Origin: Devosia limi DSM 17137
Lineage (GTDB): Bacteria; Pseudomonadota; Alphaproteobacteria; Rhizobiales; Devosiaceae
DNA: 64,000 nt
NCBI RefSeq assembly: GCF_900128975.1
Contig: NZ_FQVC01000002.1
Span: forward strand, 248,001 to 312,000
Direction: 5' to 3'
Positions 37,018-46,436 of this stretch are shown piece after piece; the stretch's first letter is position 1; every line of letters starts with the position of its first letter. The position numbers and the translations under genes were made by a program. The notes under the pieces are model-generated. The model ran no database searches. It was not told where the DNA came from and was given only the letters and a program-made list of their open reading frames with translations.

Positions 37018-39408
37018 ATGACGACAGCGAAACCGCAGCATATGGCAGGACAAGGCGACTCGTCTGACGATTTGATTGCAGAACTTGCCAAGCTGATGGC
37101 CCAGGACGCTCAGACCGAGCGTCCAGAGCCCGCGCCACGGCCCCAGCCGCCGGCAGCCGCACCACCACCTGCGCCCACGCCCACGCCTGCTGCGCCCCAG
37201 CCATTCTCCCTGCGTATTCCCGGTGCTGCCGAAGCGCCTGCCGCGCCGGTTACGCCGCCTGCGCCTCGGGTCGATCCGGGTCGTCCCAGCGAGCCGGCTG
37301 CAACCGCGCCGCGCCAGGAGCCTGGATTCGCGCCGGTCGCCAGCCGTCCGGTGGCGCCCCAGTCGTCGGCGCCGGCAACGCCTTCCGGCGCCGATGCCGT
37401 TGAACCGTTCAGTTTCGACTTCGATCTGGGCAAGCGTTCCCAGCCCCAGCCCCAGCCCCAGCCCCAGCCCCAGCCCCAGCCCCAGCCCCAGCCCCAGCCC
37501 CAGCCCCAGCCCCAGCCGGCTGCTCCGGAGTTGCGCCAGTCAGCGCCTGTGCAGGCCGCGACCCCGGCTGCGCCCCAGCCGGCGCCGGTTGCCCCGCGTC
37601 CCGCCTCGGTCGCGCCATCGCCGGTCGATCTGGACGAGCACGATACCATTGCCGATCTGATTGCTGCAGAGCTCTCGAGCGATACCCTGGCGCCCGCCGT
37701 ACCGGCGCAGTCCGCTCCCCCGGCTGATACTGCCGCGCCCCGGCCTGTCCTGGATACGCCATCGCAGCCGCCGCGTGCCGAAGAGCGCGCTCGCGATGCT
37801 GAGCCGGTTGCCCAGCGCGGCCAGCCTGAAAGCGACAGCTTCAAGATCCCGCCCGTCTTCGGACTGGGGTCGCGGGTCACCCCCGTAGCGCCAGCGCCGA
37901 GCCCGTCTGCGCCCGCGCATCCCGCGTCGCGCATCGAGCCACCGGCTGTCGCGATGGGCACGCCCTCGCTAGCGATGGGCACGTCCTCGCCAGCGATGGG
38001 CACGCCCTCGCCAGCGATGGGCACGCCCTCGCCAGCGATGGGCACGCCCTCGCCGGCGATGGGCACGCCGCGTTCCGCCCCTATCGTGCCACCCGCCGAG
38101 CCATCTCCGGCGCCATCGGCTGACGACTCGGTTGGTCTGGATCCGATCGATGAGATCGAAAGCCTGATCGGGCGCGCGGTGCGCGTCGATCTGGACAGCC
38201 AGCATCCGGCCTCGTCACCAGCGCCCGCCGCGCCGGTGGCCAGCCCGGCCTTGCGCAGCCTTGCCACGCCCACTATTCCGGTGCCCAGCCAGCCTGCGGC
38301 GCCATCGCGCGGCTATTCGGGCGCCGATGAGGCCATTCTTGCCGCTGCCGCCGCGACCGGCGCCCAGATTGGCTGGGTTGAGCCGCCAGAAGAACTTTCC
38401 AGCCTGGCCGAGCCCGAGCCGCGCCGCAGTCGCGCGCCGCGTGCGGGGCGGTTCTCGCGTGCCTTGGTCGGGCCGTTCATTGCCGTTGCGCTATTGCTGG
38501 TCGCAGGCCTCGGGCTCTACTGGGTCTTGGGACTTGGTGGCGAGCCGGGCCCGGTGCCGCTGCTGACCGCCGATGCCGATCCGGTCAAGGAAACCCCTGC
38601 GGTCGACTCGACAACCTCACCGCAGCAATCGGTGGTGTTCAACGAAATCGACGGCGTGGTTCCTGGGGCCGAAGAGCAAATCGTTTCCCGGGATCAGGCG
38701 GATCTCAACGAGGTCACGCAGGTCGCCACGCCAGACCTGAGCGAAGAGGGCCTGGCCAACCGCAAGGTGCGCACGGTGACCGTTCGCCCGGATGGCACGA
38801 TTGTCAGCGGTGACGAGAGCGTGGCCGGTTCTGCGATCCTGCCCGTCGATCGTCCGAATGTGCCAGCAGTGCCCGGCGCGGCAGCGCCCGATCTGGTCGC
38901 TGCTACCGCACCGGCTGCCACGCCGGCGGAAGCGCTGCCGGAAACGCCGGTTGCCGTTACTCCAGAGCCCGTCGCCGTGCCTCCGGTCTCGCCCGGCTCC
39001 ACGGTTCCGGCCGTCGATGGCAATGGCACGCCGATCCCGGGCAAGACTGCCACGATCCCACTCAACCGCCCGGCAACGTTCCGTAACCCGGTGGCTTCGG
39101 CGCCCGCGCCGGTCAATGCTGTCGTCGGCGCACCTGCAGCGCCTGCTCCGGCCCCTGGCACTGCGGCTCCGGCCTATGTGCAGCTGTCCTCGCAGCCGAC
39201 AGAAGCGGCTGCCGTGCAGAGCGCCAATGAGATCGTGCGCCGTTTCGGTTCGCTGTTTGGTGGGGCGAGCCTGGAAGTGCAGCAGACCGAAGTTGCCGGC
39301 GTCGGCACCCGCTTTCGCGTTCGGGTTCCCGCAGCGTCAACCCAGTCTGCCAACCAGATCTGCGCCTCGGTCAAATCCAATGGCGGCGACTGCTTCGTCA
39401 CCAACTGA
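37018..39408 (+). CDS. SPOR-domain inner-membrane protein with long Pro-rich cytoplasmic region
   Basis: This 796-residue protein probably binds denuded peptidoglycan at division sites through its SPOR domain. Residues 1-475 are Pro/Ala-rich, disordered and cytoplasmic, with two tandem repeats (below). One transmembrane helix follows at about 485-505 (LVGPFIAVALLLVAGLGLYW). The periplasmic linker is Pro/Ala-rich (510-715). The C-terminal SPOR domain (about 718-796) has VQLSSQPTEAAAVQSANEIVRRF and FRVRVP. It lies 80 bp after argS. Members between argS and scpA are common in Rhizobiales; the detailed function is unknown. Confidence 0.88.
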   Translation: MTTAKPQHMAGQGDSSDDLIAELAKLMAQDAQTERPEPAPRPQPPAAAPPPAPTPTPAAPQPFSLRIPGAAEAPAAPVTPPAPRVDPGRPSEPAATAPRQEPGFAPVASRPVAPQSSAPATPSGADAVEPFSFDFDLGKRSQPQPQPQPQPQPQPQPQPQPQPQPQPAAPELRQSAPVQAATPAAPQPAPVAPRPASVAPSPVDLDEHDTIADLIAAELSSDTLAPAVPAQSAPPADTAAPRPVLDTPSQPPRAEERARDAEPVAQRGQPESDSFKIPPVFGLGSRVTPVAPAPSPSAPAHPASRIEPPAVAMGTPSLAMGTSSPAMGTPSPAMGTPSPAMGTPSPAMGTPRSAPIVPPAEPSPAPSADDSVGLDPIDEIESLIGRAVRVDLDSQHPASSPAPAAPVASPALRSLATPTIPVPSQPAAPSRGYSGADEAILAAAAATGAQIGWVEPPEELSSLAEPEPRRSRAPRAGRFSRALVGPFIAVALLLVAGLGLYWVLGLGGEPGPVPLLTADADPVKETPAVDSTTSPQQSVVFNEIDGVVPGAEEQIVSRDQADLNEVTQVATPDLSEEGLANRKVRTVTVRPDGTIVSGDESVAGSAILPVDRPNVPAVPGAAAPDLVAATAPAATPAEALPETPVAVTPEPVAVPPVSPGSTVPAVDGNGTPIPGKTATIPLNRPATFRNPVASAPAPVNAVVGAPAAPAPAPGTAAPAYVQLSSQPTEAAAVQSANEIVRRFGSLFGGASLEVQQTEVAGVGTRFRVRVPAASTQSANQICASVKSNGGDCFVTN
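37441..37518 (+). repeat. Tandem hexanucleotide repeat (Gln-Pro)13
   Basis: Thirteen tandem CAGCCC units encode alternating Gln-Pro inside the SPOR protein; only the last unit differs, ending in CCG. The purity suggests recent slipped-strand expansion. Copy changes keep the frame, so they alter linker length rather than switch the gene off. Confidence 0.95.
37951..38076 (+). repeat. Tandem 21-bp repeat, six units
   Basis: Six 21-bp units encode variants of Ala-Met-Gly-Thr-Pro-Ser-Pro in the SPOR protein. The middle three are nearly identical in DNA and the outer ones have drifted, as expected when expansion occurs from the centre. Confidence 0.93.
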
Positions 39409-39413
39409 ATTGA

Positions 39414-39443
39414 ATTGGGGGTAGGGCCCGCCTTGCCCCCAAT
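39414..39443. other. Inverted repeat after the SPOR gene
   Basis: An 8-bp perfect stem ATTGGGGG / CCCCCAAT has a 14-base loop and no T-run. It may be a weak or Rho-assisted terminator. Confidence 0.3.
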
Positions 39444-39512
39444 CCGCTTGACGCCCAAGGGTCTAGCGGCCAAGCATGACGCAGAGTTTCCAGCGTTGCG
39501 GCCCATAATGTC

Positions 39513-40301
39513 ATGACAGGCGATCAGACCAATTGGTTCGATACACCCGTTGCGCCAGCAGCGGACGATGTCATGTATGTCGATGTCGACGGCTATGAAG
39601 GTCCGCTCGATCTGCTGCTTGATCTGGCGCGCCGCCAGAAGGTCGATCTGGCTGCCATTTCGGTGCTGGCGCTGGCCGAGCAATATCTCAAATTCATCGA
39701 GACCGTGCGCGAGAAGCGCATCGAGGTTGCCGCCGATTATCTGGTGATGGCAGCCTGGCTGGCCTATCTCAAGAGCCGGCTGATGGTGCCGCAGGCGGCC
39801 AGCGACGACGAGCCGTCCGGCGAGATGCTGGCGGCGATGCTGCAATTCCGGCTCAAGCGCCTCGAGGCCATGCGCAAGGCTGCCAGCCAGCTGATGAACC
39901 TGCCGCGCCTGGGCTTCCAGGTCTATGCGCGGGGCATGCCCGAGCCCATCGAGATTGCCCGCAAGAGCATCTGGGAGGCTTCGCTGTATGATGTGCTCAA
40001 GGCCTATTCGGGCCAGCGCGAGCGTGGTGCGACCACCGAGTATTCGCCACATGTGCGCACCGTCTGGTCGCTCCAGGAGGCGCGCGAAATCCTGCAGCGC
40101 CTGATTGGCGACAGCTTTGACTGGGTGCCGATGGATACCTATCTGGCCCAATATCTACTCAGCCCCGCCGAGCGCGCCACGGTGCGCGCATCCTCGTTCG
40201 CCTCCAGCCTCGAATTGGTGCGTCTGGGCCAGATCGACCTGCGCCAGACCGAGGCCTTCGGGCCGCTGTTCATGCGCCGCCACAAGGGTGACGCCCAGTG
40301 A
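39513..40301 (+). CDS. scpA: Segregation and condensation protein A
   Basis: This 262-residue kleisin subunit bridges the SMC heads in bacterial condensin. The N-terminal FEGPLDLLL-type motif appears as YEGPLDLLLDLARRQKVDL (residues about 28-46), followed by AADYLVMAAWLAYLKSRLM. The C-terminal winged helix includes LVRLGQIDLRQTEAFGPLFM. The stop overlaps the scpB start by 4 bp (GTGA). Confidence 0.95.
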   Translation: MTGDQTNWFDTPVAPAADDVMYVDVDGYEGPLDLLLDLARRQKVDLAAISVLALAEQYLKFIETVREKRIEVAADYLVMAAWLAYLKSRLMVPQAASDDEPSGEMLAAMLQFRLKRLEAMRKAASQLMNLPRLGFQVYARGMPEPIEIARKSIWEASLYDVLKAYSGQRERGATTEYSPHVRTVWSLQEAREILQRLIGDSFDWVPMDTYLAQYLLSPAERATVRASSFASSLELVRLGQIDLRQTEAFGPLFMRRHKGDAQ

Positions 40302-40969
40302 CTGACGACGCCATGGATCGCAGCGAGATTGCCGAACGCAATCTGCGCATTCTCGAAGCGCTGCTGTTTGCTTCCTCGGAGCCGCTGGCCGCCGACGAAA
40401 TGGCGGTCTATCTGGGCGAGGGGGCCAAGGCCGGTGCCCTGCTGGTCGAGTTGCAGAAGCGCTATGCCAGTCGCGGCGTCAATCTCGTTCGGCGCGGCGA
40501 TAAATGGGCCTTCCGCACCGCCGAAGACCTCGGTTTCCTGCTGCGCCGCGAAAGCCACGAAACCCGGCCGCTGTCGCGCGCTGCGCTCGAAACCCTCTCG
40601 ATCATCGCCTATCACCAGCCGGCCACCCGGGCCGAGATTGAAGAAGTGCGCGGCGTCGCCACCGGCAAGGGCACGCTCGATATCCTGCTCGAAGTCGGCT
40701 GGGTGCGTATGCGTGGCCGCCGCCGCACGCCGGGCCGGCCGGTGACTTATGGCACGACCGACGCGTTTCTCGATCATTTCGGGCTTGAGAGCCTCGGCGA
40801 TCTGCCCGGTCTCGATGAATTGAAGGGCTCGGGCCTGTTGTCCAATCGCTTGCCGCCCTCGATGCAGATACCACTACCCTTCGATGGTGCGCTGCGCGAT
40901 GACGAGGATCCGCTGGATCCCGGCGATCTCGATGGCGCCGATGAGACGGAGCATGAACCCGGCCAATGA
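40298..40969 (+). CDS. scpB: Segregation and condensation protein B
   Basis: This 223-residue kite subunit of SMC-ScpAB contains two winged-helix domains. The first starts NLRILEALLFASSEPL. The second has ALETLSIIAYHQPATRAEIEEVRGV and GRPVTYGTTDAFLDHFGL. The start is GTG 40298, inside the scpA stop. Its own stop overlaps the next start (ATGA), so all three genes should be translationally coupled. Confidence 0.95.
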   Translation: MTDDAMDRSEIAERNLRILEALLFASSEPLAADEMAVYLGEGAKAGALLVELQKRYASRGVNLVRRGDKWAFRTAEDLGFLLRRESHETRPLSRAALETLSIIAYHQPATRAEIEEVRGVATGKGTLDILLEVGWVRMRGRRRTPGRPVTYGTTDAFLDHFGLESLGDLPGLDELKGSGLLSNRLPPSMQIPLPFDGALRDDEDPLDPGDLDGADETEHEPGQ

Positions 40970-42075
40970 CCATGACCGAATCCAAAGGCGAGTTGCAGGG
41001 CTGGGGTGCCCGCGGCACCTCCGGCGTCAGCTTTGCCGCGACGCTGCAGTTCGATGCGGTCGATGTGCGCCTGGGTGGCCGTGTCGTGCTCGACAGGTTC
41101 GATTTGACGCTGCAGCGCGGCGAAATTGTCTGTCTCCTGGGCGAATCGGGGTCCGGCAAGTCGACGGCGCTGCGCGTCGCCGCCGGCATTCAACCGGTGC
41201 ATGGGGGCAGCCTGCGCATCAATAACGAGATCGTCTCCGCGCCCGGCCTGCTGGTGCCGCCTGATCGGCGTGGCATCGGCCTGATGTTCCAGGACTTCGC
41301 GCTGTTCCCGCATCTGACGGTGCTGCAGAACGTGCTGTTCGGCCTGCGCAGTCTTGGCCGCAGCGCTGCCCTGCCACAGGCCCGGGCCGCGCTGTTGCGC
41401 GTTGGACTGGCGGATCGCGAGGCGGATTATCCGCACATGCTCTCGGGTGGCCAGCAGCAGCGTCTGGCCCTGGCGCGCAGCGTTGCCCCGCGACCGGGCC
41501 TGTTGCTGCTGGACGAGCCGTTTTCAAGCCTTGATGCGCGGTTGCGCGAAACGGTGCGGGCCGAGACCCTGGCCGTGCTGCGCGAAACCCATGCCACCAG
41601 CCTGATCGTCACCCATGATCCCGAGGAGGCCATGGTGCTGGGCGATCGCGTGGCGCTGCTGCGCAAGGGCCGCATCGCCCAGATCGGCACTGCTGCCGAT
41701 ATCTATCGCAGCCCGGTCGATCTGGCCGCGGCGCGCTTCTTCTCGCCGCTCAGCGAGATCGAAGCCGTCGTTTCCGATGGCCACGCCGCAACGCCATTGG
41801 GGCCGGTGGCGACACCCGGCTTTGCGGATGGCGCGGCAGTCACGGTGGCCATCCGACCGGCGGGCGGCGCCGAGATCTCGGGGCAGGGCCCGGGCATTGC
41901 CGGACGCATTGTGGGAAAGCGCGATGCCATCGGTGTCGACATCTGCGAGGTCAAAGTGGCCGGTATTGATAACCCGGTCGGTGTGCGCCAGCCGTCCAAT
42001 GCAAGTCTTGCTCTGGGGCAGGATGTCTTCGTTCGGCTCAACCGGGAACACGTTCTTGTGTTTGGGCGCGATTAA
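40966..42075 (+). CDS. ABC transporter ATP-binding protein, FbpC/PotA-like (orphan)
   Basis: This 369-residue importer-type ABC ATPase has Walker A GESGSGKST (residues about 60-68), Q-loop MFQDFALFPHLTV, signature LSGGQQQRLALARS, Walker B LLLLDEPFSSLD and H-loop IVTHDPEEA. A C-terminal TOBE region (about 270-369) resembles Fe(III) or spermidine/putrescine transporters. No permease or binding-protein gene is adjacent; it sits between scpB and tatA. The ATG at 40966 overlaps the scpB stop, with a second ATG at 40972. The substrate is unknown. Confidence 0.85.
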   Translation: MTMTESKGELQGWGARGTSGVSFAATLQFDAVDVRLGGRVVLDRFDLTLQRGEIVCLLGESGSGKSTALRVAAGIQPVHGGSLRINNEIVSAPGLLVPPDRRGIGLMFQDFALFPHLTVLQNVLFGLRSLGRSAALPQARAALLRVGLADREADYPHMLSGGQQQRLALARSVAPRPGLLLLDEPFSSLDARLRETVRAETLAVLRETHATSLIVTHDPEEAMVLGDRVALLRKGRIAQIGTAADIYRSPVDLAAARFFSPLSEIEAVVSDGHAATPLGPVATPGFADGAAVTVAIRPAGGAEISGQGPGIAGRIVGKRDAIGVDICEVKVAGIDNPVGVRQPSNASLALGQDVFVRLNREHVLVFGRD

Positions 42076-42137
42076 ACCTATTTCTGAACCTATCTTTCGC
42101 GTGTAACGCGTTCGTAAAACTTGAAGGGGAATCCAAA

Positions 42138-42350
42138 ATGCACGCGCCAGGAATTTGGGGAATACTCGTCGTCGCCGTTGTCGTGATCCTGTTGTTCGGT
42201 CGCGGCAAGATTTCAGGCATGATGGGCGAAGTTGCCTCCGGCATCAAAGCCTTCCAGAAGGGCATGAAGGATGACGACAAGCCTGTGGAGCGCGTCACCA
42301 CCACGGCCGATATCGATGCCCGTGAAGTCGACAAGAGCAAGGACGCCTGA
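42138..42350 (+). CDS. tatA: Sec-independent protein translocase subunit TatA
   Basis: This 70-residue protein has a short N-terminal helix (residues about 5-20), the FG hinge (LLFGRGKI), an amphipathic helix up to about residue 43 and an acidic tail. It forms the Tat pore that exports folded, often cofactor-containing proteins. A GAAGGGG ribosome binding site lies 8 bp upstream. Confidence 0.95.
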   Translation: MHAPGIWGILVVAVVVILLFGRGKISGMMGEVASGIKAFQKGMKDDDKPVERVTTTADIDAREVDKSKDA

Positions 42351-42411
42351 GGCGGACTGCCAGAGGGCGGCCGGTTTCCGGCCGCACCGTCGGAATATAG
42401 GATAGAATCAT

Positions 42412-43194
42412 ATGCTCGGCTTGGGCTGGACAGAGATGCTGGTCATCGGCATTGCCGCTTTGATCTTCGTCGGACCAAAAGACCTTCCGGTCGTCATGAG
42501 CCGGGCTGGCAAGATTATCGGCCAGATCCGGCGCATGGGAAACGAGTTCCAGCGTGAGATCAACAAGACGACCGGTCTTGATGAAGTGCGCAATCTGCGG
42601 AACTCGATCACCGCTCCGCTCAAGAAAACCACGGATGAAATCCGCAAGGAATTCAATGCCATGACCCCGACCGGCGTGCAGCCGAGCGGCGTCATCAAGC
42701 CGGCGGATCCCAAGGCGGAGAGCGTTGTCGACGAGATTCGCGCCGCCGCCGGCATGCCAGCGGTCAGCCCGCCCGCGGTTCCCAGGACCAATGACGAGAT
42801 TGCCGCCGAAGCCGGGTTCAAGCCCAGCGCCAAACCTGTTGCCGCGGCCAAGCCGGCTGCAGTCAGGAAGGCTCCGGTAAAGGCAAATCCGGCGCCGACC
42901 CGGCCGGTGATCACCACGGATCTCAAGCCAGTTGCTCCCGAGCCAATGGCCGAGGCGCCAGCCAAAGCTGCTGTCGCCAAGAAGCCGACCGCTAGGAAGC
43001 CGGCCGCCAGGAAGCCGGCCGCTGCTGCCAAGCCTGCGGCAGAAGCCAAGCCAGCGGCTGCGAAAAAGCCGGCGGCCAAGAAGGCTCCTGCCGCGGCCAA
43101 GCCTGCCGCCAGCGCGGCTGAAAAGCCTGCCAGGAAGGCCCCCGCGGCCAGCGCGCCCGTCACCGCCGATGCTGCGAAAGCCGAGGACGAATAG
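42412..43194 (+). CDS. tatB: Sec-independent protein translocase subunit TatB
   Basis: This 260-residue protein has the helix-hinge-amphipathic layout of TatB: GWTEMLVIGIAALIFVGPKDLP then a long amphipathic helix to about residue 60. The C-terminal half is a low-complexity Lys/Pro/Ala tail with repeated KPAA-type units, which accounts for the large size. Together with TatC it makes the twin-arginine signal receptor. Confidence 0.94.
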   Translation: MLGLGWTEMLVIGIAALIFVGPKDLPVVMSRAGKIIGQIRRMGNEFQREINKTTGLDEVRNLRNSITAPLKKTTDEIRKEFNAMTPTGVQPSGVIKPADPKAESVVDEIRAAAGMPAVSPPAVPRTNDEIAAEAGFKPSAKPVAAAKPAAVRKAPVKANPAPTRPVITTDLKPVAPEPMAEAPAKAAVAKKPTARKPAARKPAAAAKPAAEAKPAAAKKPAAKKAPAAAKPAASAAEKPARKAPAASAPVTADAAKAEDE

Positions 43195-43197
43195 ACC

Positions 43198-44010
43198 ATG
43201 GCTGACACCAAGCAGATCGAAGACAAGACCGCAGAAAAGCCGGACGAGCTCGCGGGCAGCGAAGCGCCGCTGCTTGAGCATTTGATCGAGCTGCGCAAGC
43301 GCCTGATCTATTCGGCCATCGCCATCGTGCTGCTGATGGTGGCCTGCTTCATTTTTGCCGGGCAGATATTCGATGTTCTTCTGGGGCCATATCGCTCGAT
43401 CTATCCCAATCCGGGCGATCTGGAGCTGATCTATACCGCGCCGCAGGAATTCTTCTTCACCCAGCTCAACCTGGCCCTGTTCGGCGCCATTTTCCTGGGC
43501 TTCCCGTTCGTGGCCAGCCAGATCTACATGTTCGTGGCCCCCGGGCTCTATAAACATGAGCGCCGCGCGTTCATTCCCTATCTCGTTGCCACACCGATCT
43601 TTTTTATCCTCGGCGCCTGCATGGTGTATTTCGTTGTGCTGCCAATGGCCTTGCACTTCTTTGCCGGCATGCAGACCGAAGAGATCCGCATGCTCACCAG
43701 CGTTTCGGAATATCTCGGCCTTGCCATGACGCTGATCCTGGCGTTCGGTGTCTGTTTTCAGCTGCCTGTGGTGCTGACCCTGCTGGCCCAGATCGATCTG
43801 GTGCATGTCGACCTGCTCAAGAAGGGCCGTCGCTACGCCATTGTCGGCATTCTGGGCTTTGCCGCCTTCATCACGCCGCCCGATCCGATCTCCCAGATCG
43901 GTCTTGCTGTGCCCATGTACCTGCTCTACGAACTGTCGATTCTGTCGGTTCGCATGATTGAGCGCCGCCGGGCCAAGGCAGAGGCCGAGCGTGCTGCCGC
44001 CGAGCCGTGA
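43198..44010 (+). CDS. tatC: Sec-independent protein translocase subunit TatC
   Basis: This 270-residue polytopic protein has six hydrophobic helices. The conserved cytoplasmic LLEHLIELRKRL opening (residues about 22-33) and the later FGVCFQLPVVLTLL and AFITPPDPISQ segments are TatC signatures. It recognises the RR motif of Tat signal peptides. It starts 3 bp after the tatB stop. Confidence 0.96.
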   Translation: MADTKQIEDKTAEKPDELAGSEAPLLEHLIELRKRLIYSAIAIVLLMVACFIFAGQIFDVLLGPYRSIYPNPGDLELIYTAPQEFFFTQLNLALFGAIFLGFPFVASQIYMFVAPGLYKHERRAFIPYLVATPIFFILGACMVYFVVLPMALHFFAGMQTEEIRMLTSVSEYLGLAMTLILAFGVCFQLPVVLTLLAQIDLVHVDLLKKGRRYAIVGILGFAAFITPPDPISQIGLAVPMYLLYELSILSVRMIERRRAKAEAERAAAEP

Positions 44011-44163
44011 TCTGGATCGGTTGATCGTTTTCCCGTAGACCGTGTGTGAGCCTGTCGCGTCACATCACCGTGGCCCATGCCATGCGCTGTGTTCGATGGG
44101 CTGCAAGGTCTGTTTACGGTCCGTCAGGACCCCAAGAAGAGGCGGGTCCAGGCCCGTAATTTG

Positions 44164-45492
44164 ATGTTCGATATCAAGTGGATTCGTGCCAACGCCGAGG
44201 CGTTCGATGCAGCTGTTGCCCGCCGCAAGGGCGTGTCGGTGCGCTCGTCCGATCTGCTGGCCATCGATGACCGCCGCCGCGACATCATCGTTCGGCTCAA
44301 CCAGGCCCAGGAAAAGCGCAATGCCGCTTCCAAGCTGATCGGTCAGGCCAAGGCGCAGAAGGACGAGGCCAAGGCCGAAGCGCTGATGAGCGAAGTCACC
44401 GCACTCAAGGACAGCATCCAGCAGGGCGAGGCCGAAGAGCGCGCCATCGAGCTGGAACTGCACAATGCGCTGGCCGTGATTCCCAACCTGCTGTTTGACG
44501 ACGTGCCCGATGGCGCGGACGAAAGTGGCAATGTCGAGTATTTCGGCCGCAACGGCACGCCCGAGACGGTGGCCAAGGTCCGCGCGCCGCGCCCCAGCTT
44601 TTCGTTTGCCCCCAAGGAGCATTACGAGATTGGCGAGGCCCTTGGCGGCATGGACTTTGAAGTCGCCGCCAAGCTCTCCGGCAGCCGTTTTGTGGTGCTG
44701 AAAGGGCAGGTGGCCCGCCTCGAGCGCGCGCTCGGCCAGTTCATGCTCGACCTGCACACCAATGCGCATGGTTATACCGAAGTGCAGCCGCCGCTGCTGG
44801 TCAAGGACGATGCGCTGTTCGGCACCAACCAGTTGCCCAAGTTCGAGGACGACCTGTTCTTCGCCGGGCATGCCGGCGGCCGTCTGGCCCTGATCCCAAC
44901 GGCCGAAGTGCCGCTGACCAATCTGGTCCGTGAATCCATGCTGTCCGAGGAAGAACTGCCGCTGCGGTTCACCGCGCTGACGCCATGCTTCCGCTCGGAA
45001 GCCGGTTCGGCCGGCCGCGACACGCGCGGCATGCTGCGCCAGCACCAGTTCAACAAGGTGGAGCTGGTCTCGATCACCTCTCCCGAAGCCTCGGTCGATG
45101 AACATGAGCGCATGCTTGGCTGCGCCGAGACCGTGCTGCAGAAGCTCGGCCTGCATTACCGGGTGATGAACCTGTGTTCGGGCGATGTCGGCTTTGGCGC
45201 CAAGCGGACCTATGACCTCGAAGTGTGGTTGCCGGGACAGGACACCTATCGCGAGATTTCGTCGGTGTCCGTCTGTGGTGATTTCCAGGCCCGTCGCATG
45301 GATGCCCGCTATCGCCCGGCTGGCGAAAAGCAGGCGCCGCGCTTCGTGCACACGCTCAATGGCTCCGGCACCGCTGTCGGCCGCTGCCTGATCGCGGTCA
45401 TGGAAAACTACCAGCAGGAGGATGGCTCGGTCCTCGTGCCCGACGTGCTGCAGCCCTATATGGGTGGCCTCAAGTCCATCGGCGGTCGCTGA
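44164..45492 (+). CDS. serS: Seryl-tRNA synthetase
   Basis: This class II synthetase of 442 residues charges tRNA-Ser (and tRNA-Sec if present). The N-terminal coiled-coil arm covers residues about 25-110. Motif 2 has [29 protein letters not shown] and motif 3 [21 protein letters not shown] 44164 starts MFDIKWIR, the usual SerRS beginning; an open frame runs upstream to 44077. It overlaps surE by one base. Confidence 0.97.
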   Translation: MFDIKWIRANAEAFDAAVARRKGVSVRSSDLLAIDDRRRDIIVRLNQAQEKRNAASKLIGQAKAQKDEAKAEALMSEVTALKDSIQQGEAEERAIELELHNALAVIPNLLFDDVPDGADESGNVEYFGRNGTPETVAKVRAPRPSFSFAPKEHYEIGEALGGMDFEVAAKLSGSRFVVLKGQVARLERALGQFMLDLHTNAHGYTEVQPPLLVKDDALFGTNQLPKFEDDLFFAGHAGGRLALIPTAEVPLTNLVRESMLSEEELPLRFTALTPCFRSEAGSAGRDTRGMLRQHQFNKVELVSITSPEASVDEHERMLGCAETVLQKLGLHYRVMNLCSGDVGFGAKRTYDLEVWLPGQDTYREISSVSVCGDFQARRMDARYRPAGEKQAPRFVHTLNGSGTAVGRCLIAVMENYQQEDGSVLVPDVLQPYMGGLKSIGGR

Positions 45493-46262
45493 TGGGTCTG
45501 CGCATTCTGATCACCAATGATGATGGTGTGGATGCGCCAGGCATCGCCATCATGGCCGCCATTGCTGCCGAACTCAGCGACGATGTGTGGATCGTCGCGC
45601 CGGATGGCAACCAGAGCGGGGCCGGGCATCGGTTCACGCTCGGCCGCGAACTCAGCATCGACCAGCGCGGCGAGCGCCGCTTCGCGGTCGTCGGCGGCTC
45701 GCCCGCCGATTGCGTGGTCACCGGCTATACCCACATCCTGCGCGATCATGTGCCCGACCTGGTCCTGTCCGGCGTCAATGCCGGGCAGAACCTGGGCGAT
45801 ATCATCAATGTCTCGGGTACGGCCGCCGGCGCCCGTGAAGGCGCCCTGCAGGGCGCACTGGGCATCGCCATGAGCCAGTCCATCGACTATGAGCGGGGCC
45901 GGGGCGTCGAGTGGCACAACGCCGCCCGCTATGGCGCCGCCACCGTGCGCACCATCATGGCGTCGGCCAGCGGCCGCGACGTCTATTACAATGTCAACTT
46001 TCCAGACTGCGATATCGAGGAGGTGACGGGCATTGCCGCCGTCGCCCACCAGCGGTTCTCGCGCTCGCCGTTCCGCTATTACCAAAGCGACAATGCCGAC
46101 AAGTTCTTCGTGGCAATTCCCGAAACGCCGCTGCCGCTCACGCCCACCAGCGACTTCGAGGTGTTGCGCCGTAACTATGCCGTTACGGTTACGCCGCTGG
46201 CCCTGCAGCAGACCGATGCGCCGACGCTCGCGCGTCTCCAGGGCAAGCTGAGCCTGGATTAG
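45492..46262 (+). CDS. surE: 5'-nucleotidase SurE
   Basis: This 256-residue metal-dependent survival protein dephosphorylates nucleoside monophosphates and short polyphosphate. The active-site motif ITNDDGVDAPGI is at residues about 6-17 with the metal-binding Asp pair. NQSGAGHRFTL and the SGVNAGQNLGDIINVSGTAAGAREG loop complete the site. The ATG shares a base with the serS stop (TGATG). Confidence 0.96.
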   Translation: MGLRILITNDDGVDAPGIAIMAAIAAELSDDVWIVAPDGNQSGAGHRFTLGRELSIDQRGERRFAVVGGSPADCVVTGYTHILRDHVPDLVLSGVNAGQNLGDIINVSGTAAGAREGALQGALGIAMSQSIDYERGRGVEWHNAARYGAATVRTIMASASGRDVYYNVNFPDCDIEEVTGIAAVAHQRFSRSPFRYYQSDNADKFFVAIPETPLPLTPTSDFEVLRRNYAVTVTPLALQQTDAPTLARLQGKLSLD

Positions 46263-46436
46263 CCTGCTGTCCTGCGGCGCATGCCCTGTGGTTTTGGCGC
46301 GGCTGCCGCCCTTAACCTTACCCAATTCGGAATCAGGGGCGTCGCTTTTTGCTCAAATCGCATCGGCCTTAAACTCGTCTTTACCTTACCGGCCTAGTCT
46401 CTGACATGTGTTGAGGTTCTGCGTACGAGTGAGCTG

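Noticed and set aside
37951-38076. Regular 21-bp units that could suggest a CRISPR-like array
   Set aside because: The units are contiguous with no spacers and encode a heptapeptide repeat in frame with the SPOR protein.
44077-44163. Extended N-terminus for SerRS
   Set aside because: The 29 extra residues are not SerRS-like; MFDIKWIR at 44164 is the standard beginning.
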